A stretch of 64,000 bases of DNA from Streptoverticillium olivoreticuli subsp. olivoreticuli (GCF_003391135.1 NZ_CP031455.1:806001-870000), one strand, 5' to 3'. Shown: positions 16,900-26,426, numbered from the stretch's first letter. Numbers and translations: made by a program. Notes: generated from the sequence alone by a model not told the origin.

Positions 16900-18972
16900 A
16901 TGTGGGACGACGCGTTTCCCAGCTTCTTGATAGGTCTCAGAGAAGGGCTTGAGGCCGGGCTCATCGTCTCCGTTCTCGTCGCCACCCTGGTGCGCGCGGG
17001 AGCGAAGTCCCGGTTGCCGCAGGTGTGGACGGGCGTGCTGGCCGCGATAGCGCTGTCCCTGAGTTTCGGGGCGGTGCTCACGTTCACCGCCGCCACGCTC
17101 TCCGCGACCGCGCAGGAAGCCTTCGGCGGCAGCCTCAGTGTCGTCGCCGTCGCCTTCGTCACCGCCATGGTCTTCTGGATGCGGCGCTCGGCCCGCAATC
17201 TCTCCGGGGAGATCCGGGAGAAGGTCACCGGCGCGCTCGCCATGGGCGCCGGGATGCTGATCGTCACCTCGTTCCTCGCGGTGGGGCGCGAGGGGCTGGA
17301 GACGGCTCTGTTCCTGTGGACGACCGCGCGGGCCGCCGGGGAGTCGGCGGGCCCGATGATCGGCGCCGGCGCCGGGCTCGTGATCGCGGCGGCCCTCTGC
17401 TGGGGGCTCTACCGTCGCGTACTGAAGATCAACCTGACGAAGTTCTTCACCGCCACCGGCATCGTCCTCGTCGTCATCGCCGCGGGCGTGCTCGGCTACG
17501 GCCTGCGCGATCTGCAGGAGGGCGGGGTGCTGCCCGGCAAGGCAGCCTTCGCGTTCGACGTGAGCCAGAGCATCGACGCCGGCTCCTGGTACAGCACCCT
17601 CGTGCAGGGCGTGTTCAACCTGACCCCGGCCATGACGTGGCTGCAGGTGGTCGCCTACGTTGCCTACCTGGCCGTGGTGCTGACCCTCTTCGTACGGGGC
17701 GTACGAGGCGTGCAGCCCAAGCGCGCGGCCAAGGCGGCCGCGGCGGAAGGCGACACCGAGCAGGGCGGGTCCCCCCAGGACGGTCCGGCCGCCGCGCCGG
17801 GCAAGGCCCCGCGCCGCCGCCCCGCGTGGGTGGTGCCCGCGACCGTCGTCGCCGTGCCCGCCGTGGTCGCCGGTGCCGTCGTCGCCTTCAGCGGTTCGAA
17901 GCCTTCCGACGGGCAGACCATCGCGGTCTCCGAGAAGGAGTGCGGCAAGGGCTTCTCCGCACCCGAGCCCGGCCGCCAGACGTTCCGCATGCACAACACC
18001 GGCGACAAGGCCTCCGAGGTCTATCTCGTCGACCCGGCCTCCAACGCCGTCTACGGCGAGATCGAGGGCCTGGCCCCCGGCACCACCCGCGACCTGGTGG
18101 CCACCGTCGGCGGCGGCCAGTACGCCTGGCGCTGCGTCCCCACCGGCGGCAAGGCCGTCACCTCCGCGCCGGTCCGGGTCAGCGGCGGCGGCAACGCCAA
18201 GGCCGTCGTGCCCGTTTCCGAGGCGGACCTGGAGGCCCCGCTGCGCTCCTACAAGGAGTACGTCGGCAAGGGCCTGACCACGCTGATCGAGCAGACCGAC
18301 AAGCTCAACGAGGACATCCGCAACAACGACCTCGACGCCGCCCGTACGGACTGGCTCACCGCCCACCGCACCTATTCCTCCCTCGGCGCGGCCTACGGCA
18401 CCTTCCAGGACTTCGACAAGAAGATCAACGGGCGCACCGCAGGACTCCCGGACGGGGTGCGGGACAAGGACTTCACGGGTTTCCACCGCGTCGAGTACGG
18501 ACTGTGGCACGGCCAGTCCGCCGACGACCTGCGCGCACCGGCTCAGCAGCTGACCGAGGACGCCAAGGGCTTGCAGAAGGCGTTCCCCGGCCAGGACTTC
18601 GACCCCGCCGACCTTCCGCTGCGTACGCACGAGATCCTGGAGAACACCCTCCAGTTCGAGCTCACCGGGGCCGCCGACCAGGGCAGCGGCTCCACCCTGG
18701 CCACCGCCGACGCCAACCTCGCGGGCACCCGTGAGCTCCTCGACGTCCTGCACCCCCTGCTCGTCCGGCGCGACCCGAAGCTGGTCGCCACGGTGAACAG
18801 CGACATCGCCCGGGTGCAGAAGCTCCTCGACAGCGCGCACCACGACAGCCAGTGGACGCCGGTCGACCGGCTCGACGCGGACGGCCGGGCCCGGCTCAAC
18901 GGGGCCACGGGGCAACTGCTGGAGGACCTCGCCCCGATCCCCGACCTCCTCGAGATCCGTAAGTCCGCCTGA
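16900..18972 (+). CDS. efeU: EfeU-EfeO fusion: ferrous/ferric iron permease joined to its periplasmic-type iron-binding partner
   Basis: 690 residues, ATG at 16900 behind GGAAGGACAGG. Residues 1-270 are an FTR1/EfeU permease with seven hydrophobic helices and two REGLE iron-binding motifs (residues 14-18 and 130-134). A Lys/Ala/Pro-rich linker and an eighth TM helix (about 308-331) lead to an extracellular part: a cupredoxin-like domain (about 335-430, lacking an obvious type-1 copper Cys-Met set) and an imelysin/M75-like domain (about 440-690) with the HxxE motif 'HRVE' at 529-532. In E. coli EfeU and EfeO are separate proteins. Here one chain would carry iron from the EfeO domain to the channel. 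efeB follows 41 bases later. Confidence 0.85.
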   Translation: MWDDAFPSFLIGLREGLEAGLIVSVLVATLVRAGAKSRLPQVWTGVLAAIALSLSFGAVLTFTAATLSATAQEAFGGSLSVVAVAFVTAMVFWMRRSARNLSGEIREKVTGALAMGAGMLIVTSFLAVGREGLETALFLWTTARAAGESAGPMIGAGAGLVIAAALCWGLYRRVLKINLTKFFTATGIVLVVIAAGVLGYGLRDLQEGGVLPGKAAFAFDVSQSIDAGSWYSTLVQGVFNLTPAMTWLQVVAYVAYLAVVLTLFVRGVRGVQPKRAAKAAAAEGDTEQGGSPQDGPAAAPGKAPRRRPAWVVPATVVAVPAVVAGAVVAFSGSKPSDGQTIAVSEKECGKGFSAPEPGRQTFRMHNTGDKASEVYLVDPASNAVYGEIEGLAPGTTRDLVATVGGGQYAWRCVPTGGKAVTSAPVRVSGGGNAKAVVPVSEADLEAPLRSYKEYVGKGLTTLIEQTDKLNEDIRNNDLDAARTDWLTAHRTYSSLGAAYGTFQDFDKKINGRTAGLPDGVRDKDFTGFHRVEYGLWHGQSADDLRAPAQQLTEDAKGLQKAFPGQDFDPADLPLRTHEILENTLQFELTGAADQGSGSTLATADANLAGTRELLDVLHPLLVRRDPKLVATVNSDIARVQKLLDSAHHDSQWTPVDRLDADGRARLNGATGQLLEDLAPIPDLLEIRKSA

Positions 18973-19013
18973 CCCGCGCTTCGCAGTTGCACGCCCCCGA
19001 AAGGAACCACGAC

Positions 19014-20291
19014 ATGACCGCCGACTCCGCACGCCCACAGGACGGCTTCGCCGCCAGCCGCCGGGGTTTCGTCAGGACGGCACTGGGCGCGGGCGCGGCC
19101 GGAGCCGCCCTGGCGGGCGGCGGCTTCGCGCTCGGCCAGGCCGGTGCCGGGCAGGCCCACGCCGCCGGGAACGAGGACGGAGCAGGCCGGAAGGTCGACT
19201 TCCACGGAGTGCACCAGGCGGGCGTCACCACCCCGCAGCCCGCCGCCGCGAGCTTCGTGTCCTTCAACCTCATAGCCGACAACCGCAAGGACCTCGCGGA
19301 TCTCTTCCGGACCGTCACCGAGCGGGCCCGCCTGCTGACCGCCGGTGGCACCCCGGCCGACCTGGGCGTCGGCGCACCGCCTTCGGACAGCGGCATCCTC
19401 GGTCCGACGGTCCCCGCGGACGACCTCACCGTCACCCTCGGCGTCGGCGCCTCGCTCTTCGACGACCGGTACGGGCTCGCCCGCTCCAAGCCGCGCAAGC
19501 TCACCCCGATGCGTACCTTCCCCAACGACGATCTGCAGGCCGCCGAGTGCCACGGCGACCTCTCGCTGCAGATCTGCGGGGCCCGGCAGGACGTCGTCCT
19601 CCACGCGCTGCGCGACATCGCCCGCCACACACGCGGCGCGATGCAGGTCAAGTGGCGCATCGACGGGTTCCAGAACGCGCCGCGTCCTACGGGTGCGCAG
19701 CGCAATCTGCTCGGGTTCAAGGACGGCATCGTCAACCCGGACACGGAGTCCGCGCGGGAGATGAAGCGTCTGGTGTGGGTGACGGACCAGCTGGGCGAGC
19801 CGGCCTGGACGGTCGGTGGCAGCTATCAGGTGATCCGCATCATCCGCATGCTCGTCGAATTCTGGGACCGGGTCTCGCTCACCGAGCAGGAGAAGATGTT
19901 CGGCCGCCGCAAGGACACGGGTGCGCCGCTCGACGGGGCGAAGGAGACCGACAGCCCCAATTACGCGAAGGACCCCAAGGGCGAGGCCATTCCGCTCACC
20001 GCCCATATCCGCATGGCCAATCCCCGTACGGCCAAGACGGACGACTCCCGTATTCTGCGCCGCGGTTACAACTACGACCGCGGTATCGACCAGGTCGGCA
20101 ACCTCGACATGGGGTTGGTGTTCTGCTGCTACCAGCAGGATGTGCAGCGGCAGTTCGAGGCCAACCAGGAACGTCTGAAGGACGAGCCGCTCGTCGACTA
20201 CATCTCGCCGACCGGGGGCGGCTACTTCTTCGCCCTGCCCGGGGTCAGGGATGCGAAGGACTGGCTGGGCAGAACGCTTCTGGAAGGCTGA
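19014..20291 (+). CDS. efeB: EfeB, Tat-exported heme DyP-type peroxidase/deferrochelatase
   Basis: 425 residues, ATG at 19014 after AAAGGAA. The N-terminus holds a twin-arginine signal '[13 protein letters not shown]' followed by a hydrophobic Ala/Gly segment and an AHA-type cleavage region near residue 45. The DyP signature '[10 protein letters not shown]' (GxxDG, distal heme Asp) is present, with the proximal heme region around '[10 protein letters not shown]'. In the EfeUOB system this protein oxidises Fe(II) or releases iron from heme outside the membrane to feed EfeO/EfeU. Its position directly after the fused efeUO gene supports this role. Confidence 0.9.
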   Translation: MTADSARPQDGFAASRRGFVRTALGAGAAGAALAGGGFALGQAGAGQAHAAGNEDGAGRKVDFHGVHQAGVTTPQPAAASFVSFNLIADNRKDLADLFRTVTERARLLTAGGTPADLGVGAPPSDSGILGPTVPADDLTVTLGVGASLFDDRYGLARSKPRKLTPMRTFPNDDLQAAECHGDLSLQICGARQDVVLHALRDIARHTRGAMQVKWRIDGFQNAPRPTGAQRNLLGFKDGIVNPDTESAREMKRLVWVTDQLGEPAWTVGGSYQVIRIIRMLVEFWDRVSLTEQEKMFGRRKDTGAPLDGAKETDSPNYAKDPKGEAIPLTAHIRMANPRTAKTDDSRILRRGYNYDRGIDQVGNLDMGLVFCCYQQDVQRQFEANQERLKDEPLVDYISPTGGGYFFALPGVRDAKDWLGRTLLEG

Positions 20292-20337
20292 GCCGATCCT
20301 GGGCCCTCCTTTCCGCCGACTGGGACAGGGGGGCCTG

Positions 20338-20808
20338 TCAGCTCGTGGAGGAGTTCTCCAGCAGGGTTTTGAGGCTGGAGAGGAGCAGGGGCCAGGTGCC
20401 GCTGCACATGCCGATCATGACGCCGTCCGGGTCGAAGCCGTCGTGTACCACGGTCAGCCGTGTCATGTCGCCGGTCGGCTCGATGTCGAAGGCGACCCGG
20501 GTGCGGGGCTCTGTGGCGAGTTCGGCGCGCAGGTTCTCACTGACGCCGAGGGCCTTGGCCCACTCCGGGGTGAAGGTGTGCCAGGTATAGGCGAGGCGCC
20601 GGTGCGGGGTGCTGTCGAGAACGACCTGTTCCGGGTCGGCCGAGCGGCCGCCGCGCTCGTCCCACACCATTTCCGAGCCCGGCTTCCAGTCGGTGTCGAA
20701 GCGCGTGCCCCAGTACTGGACGGTGATTTCGGGGTCGGTCAGACCCTGCCAGACGCGCTCGGGTGTGACATTGATGCAGGTGGTGTAGGTGATGGTGCCG
20801 TTCTTCAT
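20338..20808 (-). CDS. SRPBCC/AHSA1-domain protein
   Basis: 156 residues from ATG 20806-20808, with GGAG 8 bases upstream; a longer frame to 20880 has no such site. Typical START-like opening 'INVTPERVWQGLTDPEITVQYW' and the closing 'GTWPLLLSSLKTLLE' helix of the AHSA1 family. These small hydrophobic-cavity proteins often pair with ArsR regulators. It lies 58 bases after the ArsR gene, third in a probable operon with SRPBCC and ArsR genes. Ligand unknown. Confidence 0.82.
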   Translation of the reverse strand: MKNGTITYTTCINVTPERVWQGLTDPEITVQYWGTRFDTDWKPGSEMVWDERGGRSADPEQVVLDSTPHRRLAYTWHTFTPEWAKALGVSENLRAELATEPRTRVAFDIEPTGDMTRLTVVHDGFDPDGVMIGMCSGTWPLLLSSLKTLLENSSTS

Positions 20809-20866
20809 GGGAGTGACTCCGATGTCGTGATGAGTACCGGTTGGGATCCGGGATCCGGGCGGATGG

Positions 20867-21220
20867 TCAGCGTTCGGCACGGCCCTGCCCCTCAGCGGCG
20901 CGCTTGATGTTCGCCAGCCGCCGGTCCCAGTCGGAGGCGAGCGCGGCCATCCACCGCGCGGTCGCGTCGAGTGACGCGGGCCGCACCGCGTACCGCACCT
21001 CGCGCCCGACCTTTCTGCCGGAGACCAGTCCGGCGGCGTCCAGGACAGCGAGGTGTTTGACGACCGCCTGCCGTGAGACGGGCAGCTCTTCGGCGAGCGT
21101 GGTCGCGGTGGCCTCGCCTTGTGCGGCGAGCAGATCCAGCAGCTGACGTCGCGTCGGGTCGGCCAGTGCGGCGAAGACGCTGTTGACCGCCTCTGTGGCG
21201 TCGCGGTGCTCGTCTGTCAT
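20867..21220 (-). CDS. ArsR-family winged-helix regulator
   Basis: 117 residues. ATG 21218-21220 overlaps the stop of the upstream SRPBCC gene by ATGA. Winged-helix core 'VFAALADPTRRQLLDLLA', recognition helix 'LPVSRQAVVKHLAVLDAAG' and wing 'GREVRYAVRP'. No metal-binding Cys is visible, so it belongs to the non-metal ArsR group commonly linked to AHSA1/SRPBCC genes. Two inverted repeats in front of the operon (21694-21744) are probable operators, implying autoregulation. Confidence 0.88.
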   Translation of the reverse strand: MTDEHRDATEAVNSVFAALADPTRRQLLDLLAAQGEATATTLAEELPVSRQAVVKHLAVLDAAGLVSGRKVGREVRYAVRPASLDATARWMAALASDWDRRLANIKRAAEGQGRAER

Positions 21221-21663
21221 ACGGACAGCCGTTCGGCGCGCACCTTGAGGGCATCGAGCTCCTGGGGCCAACCGCCTGTGTTGTCCCGCACCGCCTTGCG
21301 GCGCAGTTCCTCGGATCCGGCCAGCGACGCGAAGCCACTCTCCACGACACGGAGCCTCGTCTTGTCGCCTTCGGGGGTCAGCGTGAACTCCACGAGGGTG
21401 CTGTTGTCCTCGCGCAGCTCTTGCCCGGGGAACGCGCTGGCCCAGCGGTACGCCAGGTACGTCGGCGGCTCGACCTTCTCCACGTGTACCGGGAAGTCGC
21501 CGTACTCGGGGTTCCTGGCCACCATCGATTCGCCTTCTCTGGCCACGGTGCCGGGCAGGCTTGCCTTGTCGCCCACCCAGAACCCCGGCTCGGCCACGAG
21601 CGACCAGACCCGATCCAGGGGTGCCTCGATCAGCGTTTCGCGTTCGATCCGGTCTTCCATCAT
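21217..21663 (-). CDS. SRPBCC/AHSA1-domain protein, first gene of the ArsR operon
   Basis: 148 residues; the start is one of two adjacent ATG codons (21661-21663 or 21658-21660), with an AGGAGG-like site (complement of 21670-21675) upstream. Opens with 'IERETLIEAPLDRVWSLVA', the usual AHSA1 N-terminus, and ends with the amphipathic C-terminal helix 'GGWPQELDALKVRAERL'. Co-transcribed with ArsR (4-base overlap). Proposed role: binding a small hydrophobic ligand; nothing in the sequence identifies it. Confidence 0.82.
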   Translation of the reverse strand: MMEDRIERETLIEAPLDRVWSLVAEPGFWVGDKASLPGTVAREGESMVARNPEYGDFPVHVEKVEPPTYLAYRWASAFPGQELREDNSTLVEFTLTPEGDKTRLRVVESGFASLAGSEELRRKAVRDNTGGWPQELDALKVRAERLSV

Positions 21664-21693
21664 GACGTGCCTCCTTCATTGCCGAGCATCGAT

Positions 21694-21711
21694 TGCAACT
21701 TCAGGGTTGCA
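21694..21711. promoter_or_regulatory. Inverted repeat, probable ArsR operator 1
   Basis: TGCAAC-6 bases-GTTGCA, a perfect two-fold repeat in front of the SRPBCC-ArsR operon. Its partner lies 33 bases away centre to centre. Confidence 0.6.
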
Positions 21712-21726
21712 CGTCGATTCCGGAAG

Positions 21727-21744
21727 TGCAACCTGGCGGTTGCG
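21727..21744. promoter_or_regulatory. Inverted repeat, probable ArsR operator 2
   Basis: TGCAAC-6 bases-GTTGCG, the same half-sites and spacer length as operator 1. The 33-base offset is about three helical turns, so two ArsR dimers could sit on the same face of the DNA. Confidence 0.58.
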
Positions 21745-21812
21745 CGCCGATTGGGCCAGAGGCTGCCATTAGCAGTCAGAGGCCCCATTTATGCACACAC
21801 CAATCCACGCAC

Positions 21813-21831
21813 TAAGGTAAGGCTTACCTTT
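21813..21831 (+). promoter_or_regulatory. Iron box (DmdR/IdeR-type operator) upstream of the siderophore transporter
   Basis: TAAGGTAAGGCTTACCTTT agrees with 18 of 19 positions of the IdeR/DmdR consensus and ends 19 bases before the GTG start of the binding-protein gene. It overlaps the region where the promoter and ribosome binding site must lie, as expected for iron repression. Confidence 0.82.
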
Positions 21832-21850
21832 GCAAGTGATCGGAGTCGTT

Positions 21851-22924
21851 GTGCGTGTGTCGGGATTGAAGGCCGTACTGGCCGTGTCCGTCGTCGGTGG
21901 CCTGCTGGCCGGGTGTTCGTCCGGATCGGAGGCCGACAGCGCCTCGCCGAAGAACGAGCGCTCCGCCGGCGGCTCCAGGAACCACGTGGCGGGCGCGACC
22001 GAAGGGCCGTCCGCCGCGCCGAGCGCCCTCGCCGAAGGGATGGGGGCCGGCACCGCGAAGGACGGACAGTTCTCCCGCACGGTCAGCCACTACAAGGGCA
22101 AGACGAAGATCGACGCCGCGCCCGTACGCATCGCCGTGCTGAGCACCGGACAGCTGGACGACCTCCTGTCCCTGGGGCTCGTCCCCACTGCTTCCACCCG
22201 GGCCCAGAACGCCGGGCTCGTGCCCGACTATCTGCGCGACGCCTTCCCGCAGTACAAGCAGCAGCTCGCCGAGATGACCGACGTCGGCACGCGGACCGCG
22301 CCCAACCTGGAGTCCTTGTCCGCCGCCAAGCCGGATCTGATCCTGGCCAACGACTCGCTCGGCGAGCTGTACCCGAAGCTGGCGAAGATCGCGCCCACCG
22401 TCGTGACGAAGGGCCAGGGCATCAACTGGAAGCGGGACCTGCTCCTCGTCGGCGCCGCCGTCGGCAAGGGCGAGCAGGCACAGAAGCTCCTCGACGACCT
22501 CACCGGCGACGCCACGGCGCGCGGCAAGAAGGTCAAGGAAGCCAAGGGAGCGGACACGACGGTGTCCATGGTGCGCTTCACACCCGACCGCACGCGGATG
22601 TTCGGAGTGTCCTCGTTCACCGGGTCCATCGCCGCCGACATGGGACTCGCGCGGCCCAAGTCGCAGCAGTTCAAGGCGATCTCGCAGGACATCGGGGCGG
22701 AGAGCATCGACGGCGCCGACGGGGACTGGATCTTCTACTCGGTGCAGGGGAAGGAGGCGAAGACCGATGCCGGCAAGGTGCTCACCGGGCCGCTGTGGCA
22801 GTCGATGAAGGCGGTCAAGTCCGGGCACGCCGTGCGGGTCGACGACGACCCGTGGTACCTCAACGCCGGCCCGGCCGCGGCGCGCCTGGTCATCGGCGAA
22901 CTGGCCGAGAACCTCGGCAAGTGA
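21851..22924 (+). CDS. Iron-siderophore ABC transporter substrate-binding lipoprotein
   Basis: 357 residues from GTG 21851, preferred over the TTG at 21830 because GGAG (21843-21846 region) precedes it closely and the iron box would otherwise overlap the start. Lipoprotein signal peptide with lipobox 'LLAGC'. The mature part shows the FhuD/FepB-type fold markers: 'IAVLSTGQLDDLLSLGLVP', 'PNLESLSAAKPDLILAND' and 'LYPKLAKIAPTVV'. It should capture a ferric siderophore outside the membrane for the two permeases encoded next, with which it is translationally coupled. Confidence 0.85.
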   Translation: MRVSGLKAVLAVSVVGGLLAGCSSGSEADSASPKNERSAGGSRNHVAGATEGPSAAPSALAEGMGAGTAKDGQFSRTVSHYKGKTKIDAAPVRIAVLSTGQLDDLLSLGLVPTASTRAQNAGLVPDYLRDAFPQYKQQLAEMTDVGTRTAPNLESLSAAKPDLILANDSLGELYPKLAKIAPTVVTKGQGINWKRDLLLVGAAVGKGEQAQKLLDDLTGDATARGKKVKEAKGADTTVSMVRFTPDRTRMFGVSSFTGSIAADMGLARPKSQQFKAISQDIGAESIDGADGDWIFYSVQGKEAKTDAGKVLTGPLWQSMKAVKSGHAVRVDDDPWYLNAGPAAARLVIGELAENLGK

Positions 22925-23994
22925 CCTTCCGGACCATGCTCTCCCGGACCTCCCCGGCTCCCCTGTCGGCGGCGCCCGCTCCTCCACCCCGGCGTACGGC
23001 CGCCTCACACGCAGGCTGGATCATCGTCGCCCTCGCCCTCACCGCGGTGGCAATCGCGCTCAGCCTCACCGTCGGCACCCGCCCCGTCCCGCTCTCCGCC
23101 GTCCTCGACGCCCTGCTGCACGGCGGGAGTTCGACGGACCCGAACGTGATGGTGGTGCGGTCGCTGCGCGTACCGCGCACCGAAACCGGCCTCGCGGCGG
23201 GCGCCGCGCTCGGCATCGCCGGGGCGGCCCTGCAGGCCGTCAGTCGCAATCCACTCGCCGATCCGGGCATTCTCGGGCTCAGCCAGGGCGCGGCGGCCGG
23301 GGTGGTGCTCGCCATCGCCCTCGGCCTGGCGAGCAGCTTCGACGGCTATGTCTGGTACGCCTTCGCCGGGGCCTGCGTCGCCGCGTGCGTCGTCTACGCG
23401 ATCGCCTCGCGCGGCCGGGGCGGGGCCACGCCCGTCAAGCTGGCGCTCGCCGGAACGGCGTTCGCGGCGATGACGACCGGGGCCACCACTGTCGTCCTGA
23501 CATCGAGTTCCTCGGCTCTCGACCAGTTCCGGTTCTGGCAGGCGGGCTCGCTGAGCGGGCGCGACGCGCAGACCGTCGTACGGATGCTGCCGTTCCTGAT
23601 CGGGGGCGCGCTCCTGGTCCTGGCCTGCGCGCGCAGCCTGGACGCGCTCGCCCTCGGCGACGACACGGCCCGCGCCCTCGGCCACCGGGTCCACCTCGTA
23701 CGGGGTTGCGCGGCGCTCGGCGCGACCGTGCTCACGGCGGCGGCGGTCTCCGCCGCCGGCCCGATCGCGTTCATCGGCCTCGCCGCCCCGCACCTGGCCC
23801 GCCGCCTGGTAGGCGGCGCCCATCGCCGGCTGATCCCCCTCTCCGCCCTGCTCGGTGCGGCCGTGCTGCTCGCCGCGGACGTGGCGGGCCGGGTGGTCCG
23901 GGCTCCGGCGGAGGTCCCGGCCGGGGTGATGACGGCGCTCGTCGGAGCGCCCGTACTGATCGTTCTCATACGCCGCAAGGGGATGCCGACATGA
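22921..23994 (+). CDS. FecCD-family siderophore transporter permease 1
   Basis: 357 residues if translation starts at the GTG overlapping the lipoprotein stop; an ATG at 22936 is a second option. About nine to ten TM helices with the family motif 'GAALGIAGAALQAVSRNPLADPGILGLSQGAA' region (around residues 95-125). It should pair with the following permease to form the membrane channel. The start of the next gene overlaps by ATGA. Confidence 0.87.
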   Translation: MTFRTMLSRTSPAPLSAAPAPPPRRTAASHAGWIIVALALTAVAIALSLTVGTRPVPLSAVLDALLHGGSSTDPNVMVVRSLRVPRTETGLAAGAALGIAGAALQAVSRNPLADPGILGLSQGAAAGVVLAIALGLASSFDGYVWYAFAGACVAACVVYAIASRGRGGATPVKLALAGTAFAAMTTGATTVVLTSSSSALDQFRFWQAGSLSGRDAQTVVRMLPFLIGGALLVLACARSLDALALGDDTARALGHRVHLVRGCAALGATVLTAAAVSAAGPIAFIGLAAPHLARRLVGGAHRRLIPLSALLGAAVLLAADVAGRVVRAPAEVPAGVMTALVGAPVLIVLIRRKGMPT

Positions 23995-25055
23995 CCGCCA
24001 CGGCCTACCCTCGATCGGCGGGGCTCACCGCCCTGCGCCTCCGGCTCGTCCGACGTCCCGTCTCCCTCCTTCTGCACCGACGTTCGGCTGCCGTCTCCTG
24101 CGTGCTCCTCGCCGTGCTCGCGGCCCTCATGCTCGCTTCCGCCTGCCTCGGGCAGACCGTCGCGACGCCGTCCGACGTCTGGCATGTGCTGCGTGGCGGC
24201 GACAGCCCGTACGCGCTCGTCGTCGGTGAGCTGCGCGTGCCGCGCATCGTGCTCGGGGCGCTGGTGGGCGCCGCACTCGGGGCCGCCGGGGCGCTCGTGC
24301 AGAGCGTGACCCGCAATCCGCTCGCCAGCCCCGACGTGATCGGCGTCGGGCACGGCGCGGCGGCCGCGACGGTACTGGCCCTGGCCACCGGAACGGTCGC
24401 CTCGCCGGGTGCGCTGCCGGCCGTGTCGGTGGTGGGCGGGCTGGCCGCCGCGGGCCTGGTGTACGCGCTGGCCTGGCGGCGCGGCATGCAGCCGAGCCGG
24501 TTCGTGCTGGCCGGGGTGGGAATCGGCGTCGCGCTCTCCGCCGTCGTCCACCTCTACCTCACCGATTCCGAACTGGACGCCGCCGAGCAGCTCAAGCTGT
24601 GGCTGACAGGAAGCCTCAACGGACGCGGCTGGGCCCAAGCGGGACCACTCGGCTGCGTCCTGCTGCTCTGCCTGCCCGCCCTGCTCTGGGCGAGCCGCGC
24701 ACTCCGCCCGCTCGGCCTCGACCCGGACACCGCCGCCGCGCTCGGCGTCCGTGTCCGACGAACGCAGCTGGGCCTGACCGCACTCGGCGTGGTCCTCGCG
24801 GCGAGCGCCACCGGCGCCGCGGGCCCGATCGGTTTCGTCGCACTCACCAGCCCCCAACTGGCCAAACGCGTCGCGCGCACGCCACAACTCCCGCTGTTGT
24901 GCTCCGCGTTGACGGGGTCGGTCATCGTGGTCGCCGCCGACCTCGCGGCCCGCACGCTGCTCACGCCATTGGAGATCCCGGTCGGGGCCCTGACCGCGCT
25001 GGTCGGCGGGCCGTATCTGCTCTGGCTGCTCGGACGGTCGGGCTCCGGGCGCTGA
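23991..25055 (+). CDS. FecCD-family siderophore transporter permease 2
   Basis: 354 residues, ATG 23991 overlapping the previous stop. The same family signature occurs as 'GALVQSVTRNPLASPDVIG'. Ten or so TM helices, ending 'PVGALTALVGGPYLLWLL'. Usually a fourth gene for the ABC ATPase follows. Here the next gene is convergent and unrelated, so the ATPase must be supplied from elsewhere or the system is incomplete. Confidence 0.87.
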   Translation: MTATAYPRSAGLTALRLRLVRRPVSLLLHRRSAAVSCVLLAVLAALMLASACLGQTVATPSDVWHVLRGGDSPYALVVGELRVPRIVLGALVGAALGAAGALVQSVTRNPLASPDVIGVGHGAAAATVLALATGTVASPGALPAVSVVGGLAAAGLVYALAWRRGMQPSRFVLAGVGIGVALSAVVHLYLTDSELDAAEQLKLWLTGSLNGRGWAQAGPLGCVLLLCLPALLWASRALRPLGLDPDTAAALGVRVRRTQLGLTALGVVLAASATGAAGPIGFVALTSPQLAKRVARTPQLPLLCSALTGSVIVVAADLAARTLLTPLEIPVGALTALVGGPYLLWLLGRSGSGR

Positions 25056-25208
25056 TCGGGAGTTCATCCCTCCACGCCACGCCTCAGCGGCCGGGTGGCT
25101 GGTTGCCGTTCCCGGCCGGTGACGCAGCCCGTCCGGGAACAGCACTCCCCCGCCGGCCTGCGGGCCGCGACGACAAGGCCTGCTCCAGCCGCGCCGGCGA
25201 TGCACTCC

Positions 25209-26426
25209 CTAGTCGCGGAAGGCAGGGTTGGTCCACTTGGTCGGGGTGGCCTGGATGTCGTTCCACATGTCGGTCCACCACTGCTGGCCGCTCTTGCCCG
25301 TGATCGCGGTCAGCACGCGGTCGCCGTCGGCGCCGAAGCCCTGCCGGCGCACCTCGTTGTTGATCTTCTGGATGACGCTTTCGCCCAGGGGGTGCTTGTG
25401 GGCGATGTAGTTGAGCATGTAGGCGGTGGAGTTGTAGCCGTTGTTGTAGTTGGTGCCGCGGATCTGGTCGAGGCCCGGCTTCTCCTTCAGGTTGTAGACG
25501 TACTTGCGGTAGTAGTCCGCCTGGCCCTCGTTCAGCCACCCTCCGTTGGCGGCGTCCTGGACCTGGTGGGTGAGTTCGTGGATGAGCGATCCGATGTCGC
25601 CCGGATTGTTCATCACATAGCTGGGACGGAGAATGATCGACTTCTCGTTGTTGTACTGGGGCTTGGCGTTCGGCTCGAACACGGCCGCGACGCCCGGGTT
25701 CTTGAAGCTGTCGTGTCCGGCGTCGTAGACGACGTTGATGCCGGGCTTCACCTGGTACGCACCGCCGGTCATGAACTGCTGGATCTTCGCGTACTGGTCC
25801 TGGAGCACACCCTTGTTCCTGTCGAACCAGGAGCGCAGGTCGTTCGGGTCGTAGCCGCCGGCGTTGACCATCTGCAGCGTGACGGGGACGTTGGGGGTGG
25901 GGGTCGGGGCGGTGGCCTTGTCGAGGTTCCACTGCTGGGCCGGGTCGGCGGCGTTGCAGGGGCGGGCCGCGGTGCCCAGGTCGGTGAGGCGGGTCAAACA
26001 GGTGTCGCCGCCGGAGCGGTCGGTGTTGTGGAGCAGCCAGCCGCGGCTGTTGGAGAGGTTCTTCAGCCACCACTGCTGGTTGGGTCTGCTTATGTAGTTC
26101 CAGGCGGCGACGGAGTTGTTGCCCAGGTCGCGGTCGACGGCGTAGTTGGTGCGGGGGATCTTGATGCTCCAGTTCCCGGTGCCGTCGTCGGTGACGGTCC
26201 AGGTCTGTTCGGTCAGGTTCTCGTTCCAGTCCTTGACACGCACGCCTGCGCCGTTGTTGGGGCTGTCCCACTGCAGGGCTCCGCCTGCGTAGCTGGAGAT
26301 CCGGTAGGTGCCGCCGGATTCGGGGAGGGGTTCGGCGGCGTGGGCCGCCGTGGCGGTGAGACCACTGGTGAGGACGGTGGCGGCTGCCAGCACGGTCATC
26401 GTGATCGATGAGTAGCGGATGCGCAT
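25209..26426 (-). CDS. Secreted basic-secretory-protein (BSP)-family metallopeptidase with N-terminal ricin-like lectin domain
   Basis: 405 residues. Sec signal peptide to about 'AAHA' (residue ~30). Residues ~35-170 form a ricin-B-type module (QxW motifs 'EQTWTV', 'NQQWWL', 'AQQWNL'). After a Thr/Pro linker the catalytic domain of the BSP family follows, with HExxH as 'LIHELTHQVQDAANGGWLNEGQADYYR'-region (residues ~290-315; His-Glu-x-x-His plus downstream Glu). Likely an extracellular, polysaccharide-attached zinc peptidase. It follows the trypsin-like protease gene in the same direction. Confidence 0.85.
   Translation of the reverse strand: MRIRYSSITMTVLAAATVLTSGLTATAAHAAEPLPESGGTYRISSYAGGALQWDSPNNGAGVRVKDWNENLTEQTWTVTDDGTGNWSIKIPRTNYAVDRDLGNNSVAAWNYISRPNQQWWLKNLSNSRGWLLHNTDRSGGDTCLTRLTDLGTAARPCNAADPAQQWNLDKATAPTPTPNVPVTLQMVNAGGYDPNDLRSWFDRNKGVLQDQYAKIQQFMTGGAYQVKPGINVVYDAGHDSFKNPGVAAVFEPNAKPQYNNEKSIILRPSYVMNNPGDIGSLIHELTHQVQDAANGGWLNEGQADYYRKYVYNLKEKPGLDQIRGTNYNNGYNSTAYMLNYIAHKHPLGESVIQKINNEVRRQGFGADGDRVLTAITGKSGQQWWTDMWNDIQATPTKWTNPAFRD

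Noticed and set aside
20867..21679. 270-aa frame covering the ArsR gene and its upstream region
   Set aside because: Only the last 117 residues are ArsR-like; the rest is the antiparallel-frame shadow of the SRPBCC gene, with which ArsR overlaps by ATGA.
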